Below, in pieces: positions 62,205 through 64,000 of a stretch of DNA of 64,000 bases (positions within the stretch are counted from its first letter, which is position 1; the number at the start of each line of letters is the position of its first letter). Location: NCBI RefSeq assembly GCF_040427915.1, contig NZ_JBETXJ010000002.1, forward strand, positions 682,001-746,000, in the 5' to 3' direction. This DNA is from Gardnerella vaginalis (GTDB taxonomy: Bacteria > Actinomycetota > Actinomycetes > Actinomycetales > Bifidobacteriaceae). The position numbers and the translations under genes are program-made. Under the pieces are notes generated by a model. It saw only the letters and a program-made list of their open reading frames with translations. It ran no database searches and was not told the DNA's origin.

Positions 62205-63779
62205 GTGACTGACAAACAAGATGTCATCCTTGAAATGCGTCATATCGTGAAACGTTTTGGTTCGGTTACAGCGCTTGAAGATGTAACATTGAAAGTTCAA
62301 CGTGGACAAATATTTTCAATATGTGGAGAGAATGGCGCTGGTAAATCAACGTTGATGAATGTTCTTTCTGGTGTATATCCTCATGGAACATATGAGGGAG
62401 ACATTATTTATGAAGGTAATGTTTGTAAATTTAAAACGATTCGTGATTCTGAGGCAAAAGGAATTGTTATCATTCATCAAGAGTTAGCTTTAGTTCCGTA
62501 TATGAGTATTGCTGATAATATTTTCCTCAGCAATAGGATTAAAAAGGGAATTGCTATAGATGATACTGAACAATATCGTATTGCTCGCGAAGTTATGAAA
62601 ACTGTTGGATTGGATGAAGATCCAAGTAATCTTATTGCTAACATTGGTGTTGGTAAACAACAGCTTGTTGAGATCGCGAAAGCTTTGACGAAAGATGTAA
62701 AGCTTTTAATTCTTGATGAACCTACTGCAGCCTTAAATGATGAGGATTCTGCAAATTTGCTTCATCTAATTGATCGTTTGCGTCGTGAGCGTGGTATTAC
62801 GGCTATTATTATTTCCCATAAACTTAATGAAATAGCTTATATTGCTGATGCTGTACAAGTGATACGTGATGGTAAGACAATTACTCATATTGATGTTGAT
62901 GATCAGCATCCATTGGATCAAGATGAGTTGATTCGCCATATGGTAGGTCGTCCTCTTACTAATAGGTATCCTGAGCATGTTGCAAAAATTGGTAATGAGG
63001 CTTTTCGAATAGAACATTGGAAAGTGCATCATCCGTTAGATGAAAAACGATTAGTTGCCAATGATGTTAGTTTCAATGTGCGTAAGGGTGAGATTGTTGG
63101 CTTAGCTGGATTGATTGGTGCAGGACGAACCGAAACTGCGATGAGTGTTTTTGGTCGACAATATGGCACTAATGCATCTGGTAAATTGTACTTAGATGGC
63201 AAAGAGGTTAAATTCAATTCTGTTCGTTCTGCAATTGATCATGCTGTGGCATATGCTACAGAAAATCGTAAAGTTTATGGATTGAATTTATTAGCTTCTA
63301 TTCGAGAAAATACGTCATTAGCTAATTTAAAGTCAGTTAGTAAGCTAGGTGTTATTGATAGACATAAGGAAGCGAAAGTTGCTGAAGAATATCGTCACGA
63401 TTTTCGTATGAAGTGTAACACTATTGAAATGCCAGTAGGTAATCTTTCAGGCGGTAATCAGCAGAAGGTCGTATTGGCAAAATGGGTGGCAACTCAGCCT
63501 AAGCTTCTTATTCTTGATGAGCCTACGCGTGGCATTGATGTAGGCGCTAAGTATGACATTTATGAGATTATCGACAAGTTAGCAGATTCTGGTAGTGCGA
63601 TAATTGTTATTTCTTCGGAATTGCCAGAATTGCTTGGTATATGTGATCGTATATACACGATGAGTCAAGGCAAAATTACAGCTTGTTTGAATGCTCATGA
63701 GACAAATCAAGAAGAATTAATGAAGTATATGACTTGTGATGTTCCATTGGAATATGAGAAGTCATTTACCGTTGAATAG
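62205..63779 (+). CDS. Double-domain ATPase of a xylose-type ABC transporter (XylG/MmsA-like)
   Basis: 524 residues with two ABC modules. The first has the intact Walker A GENGAGKST and LLILDEPTAAL; the second has a degenerate Walker A (LIGAGRTE) but a clear NLSGGNQQKVVLAKW signature and LLILDEPTRGIDVGAK. This asymmetry is normal for the CUT2 sugar class. GTG start after AGGAAAGG. Energises uptake with the adjacent permease. Confidence 0.94.
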   Translation: MTDKQDVILEMRHIVKRFGSVTALEDVTLKVQRGQIFSICGENGAGKSTLMNVLSGVYPHGTYEGDIIYEGNVCKFKTIRDSEAKGIVIIHQELALVPYMSIADNIFLSNRIKKGIAIDDTEQYRIAREVMKTVGLDEDPSNLIANIGVGKQQLVEIAKALTKDVKLLILDEPTAALNDEDSANLLHLIDRLRRERGITAIIISHKLNEIAYIADAVQVIRDGKTITHIDVDDQHPLDQDELIRHMVGRPLTNRYPEHVAKIGNEAFRIEHWKVHHPLDEKRLVANDVSFNVRKGEIVGLAGLIGAGRTETAMSVFGRQYGTNASGKLYLDGKEVKFNSVRSAIDHAVAYATENRKVYGLNLLASIRENTSLANLKSVSKLGVIDRHKEAKVAEEYRHDFRMKCNTIEMPVGNLSGGNQQKVVLAKWVATQPKLLILDEPTRGIDVGAKYDIYEIIDKLADSGSAIIVISSELPELLGICDRIYTMSQGKITACLNAHETNQEELMKYMTCDVPLEYEKSFTVE

Positions 63780-63845
63780 TTCAATCTATCAGATTTTATT
63801 AGTAATTAAACTTCGCATCGTTGCGTAGCAAAGAAAGAGGATATT

Positions 63846-64000
63846 ATGTTTGGATCAATATCTGCTTATTCAAAGAAGAAAAATACAGCTATTGGTACTC
63901 CTGGATTAAAAGAGCTATTGCTGGGGAATGCTCGTTCTTACGGTATTTATCTTGCTCTCGTTGCTGTTATCATTATTTTCCAAGTGTTGACTGGCAATAG
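63846..64000 (+). CDS. Permease of the xylose-type ABC transporter (XylH/MmsB-like), partial
   Basis: Open frame from ATG 63846 to the window edge. The 51 residues seen include ELLLGNARSYGIYLALVAVIIIFQVLTG, the first cytoplasmic segment and transmembrane helix of CUT2 permeases. AAAGAAAGAGG precedes it, 66 bases after the ATPase gene. Confidence 0.88.
   Translation, partial: MFGSISAYSKKKNTAIGTPGLKELLLGNARSYGIYLALVAVIIIFQVLTGN

Overview
The window looks like a chromosomal segment of a Bifidobacteriaceae member, most likely Gardnerella. The basis is recognition of the proteins and style, not a database search: actinobacterial ribosomal-protein gene order with separate rplM-rpsI, a CxxC-type L33 and zinc-type S14, a fused AdhE, MalQ, a HrcA/CIRCE-controlled groES without groEL beside it, an actinobacterial LexA box, several apparently leaderless promoters, and an AT-leaning base composition unusual for bifidobacteria. 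Species cannot be fixed from the sequence alone.

Layout. 1-18.8 kb is mixed housekeeping: gltX, tRNA-Glu and tRNA-Gln; a three-gene unit (FHA protein, degenerate SF1-helicase/nuclease-like protein, small ORF); convergent SAF and FmdB zinc-ribbon genes; a three-TM protein; groES; hisC; tRNA-Tyr/Thr/Met with rpmG; murB; an amino-acid permease; ferredoxin; an SOS-boxed dinB; an EamA exporter and tRNA-Ser. 19-23 kb holds a very large secreted protein with about 35 KPSG-type repeats. 23-31.5 kb has an atypical CsoR-like regulator, a YigZ-family gene, a repeat protein, malQ, rplM-rpsI and adhE. 31.8-46.7 kb is the S10-spc-alpha supercluster from rpsJ to rplQ, with secY, adk, infA, rpmJ and rpoA, followed by a DUF2974 hydrolase and truA.

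49.3-64 kb is accessory in character: a repeat-rich intergenic stretch, an alanine-rich surface protein behind a promoter whose spacer contains ten consecutive G's, an ABC sugar-uptake operon (binding protein, two permeases, LacI regulator, GH36 glycosidase) with LacI-type palindromes in front, and a xylose module (xylA with an operator-flanked promoter, then a XylF/ChvE-like binding protein, a double-domain ATPase and the start of the permease).

How it works together: the supercluster supplies ribosome assembly and Sec secretion. AdhE re-oxidises NADH during fermentation of sugars brought in by the two ABC systems and of glucans handled by MalQ. Many genes carry a recognisable switch next to the promoter: CIRCE, LexA, a Rex/CRP-type box, LacI and XylR-like palindromes, and a putative slipped-strand G tract. 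The strongest candidates for undescribed biology are the FHA/pseudo-helicase unit, the G10 promoter with the non-canonical LGNAG sorting tail it drives, the 73-bp repeat element, and a GACACGCC motif found repeatedly in intergenic regions around translation genes.
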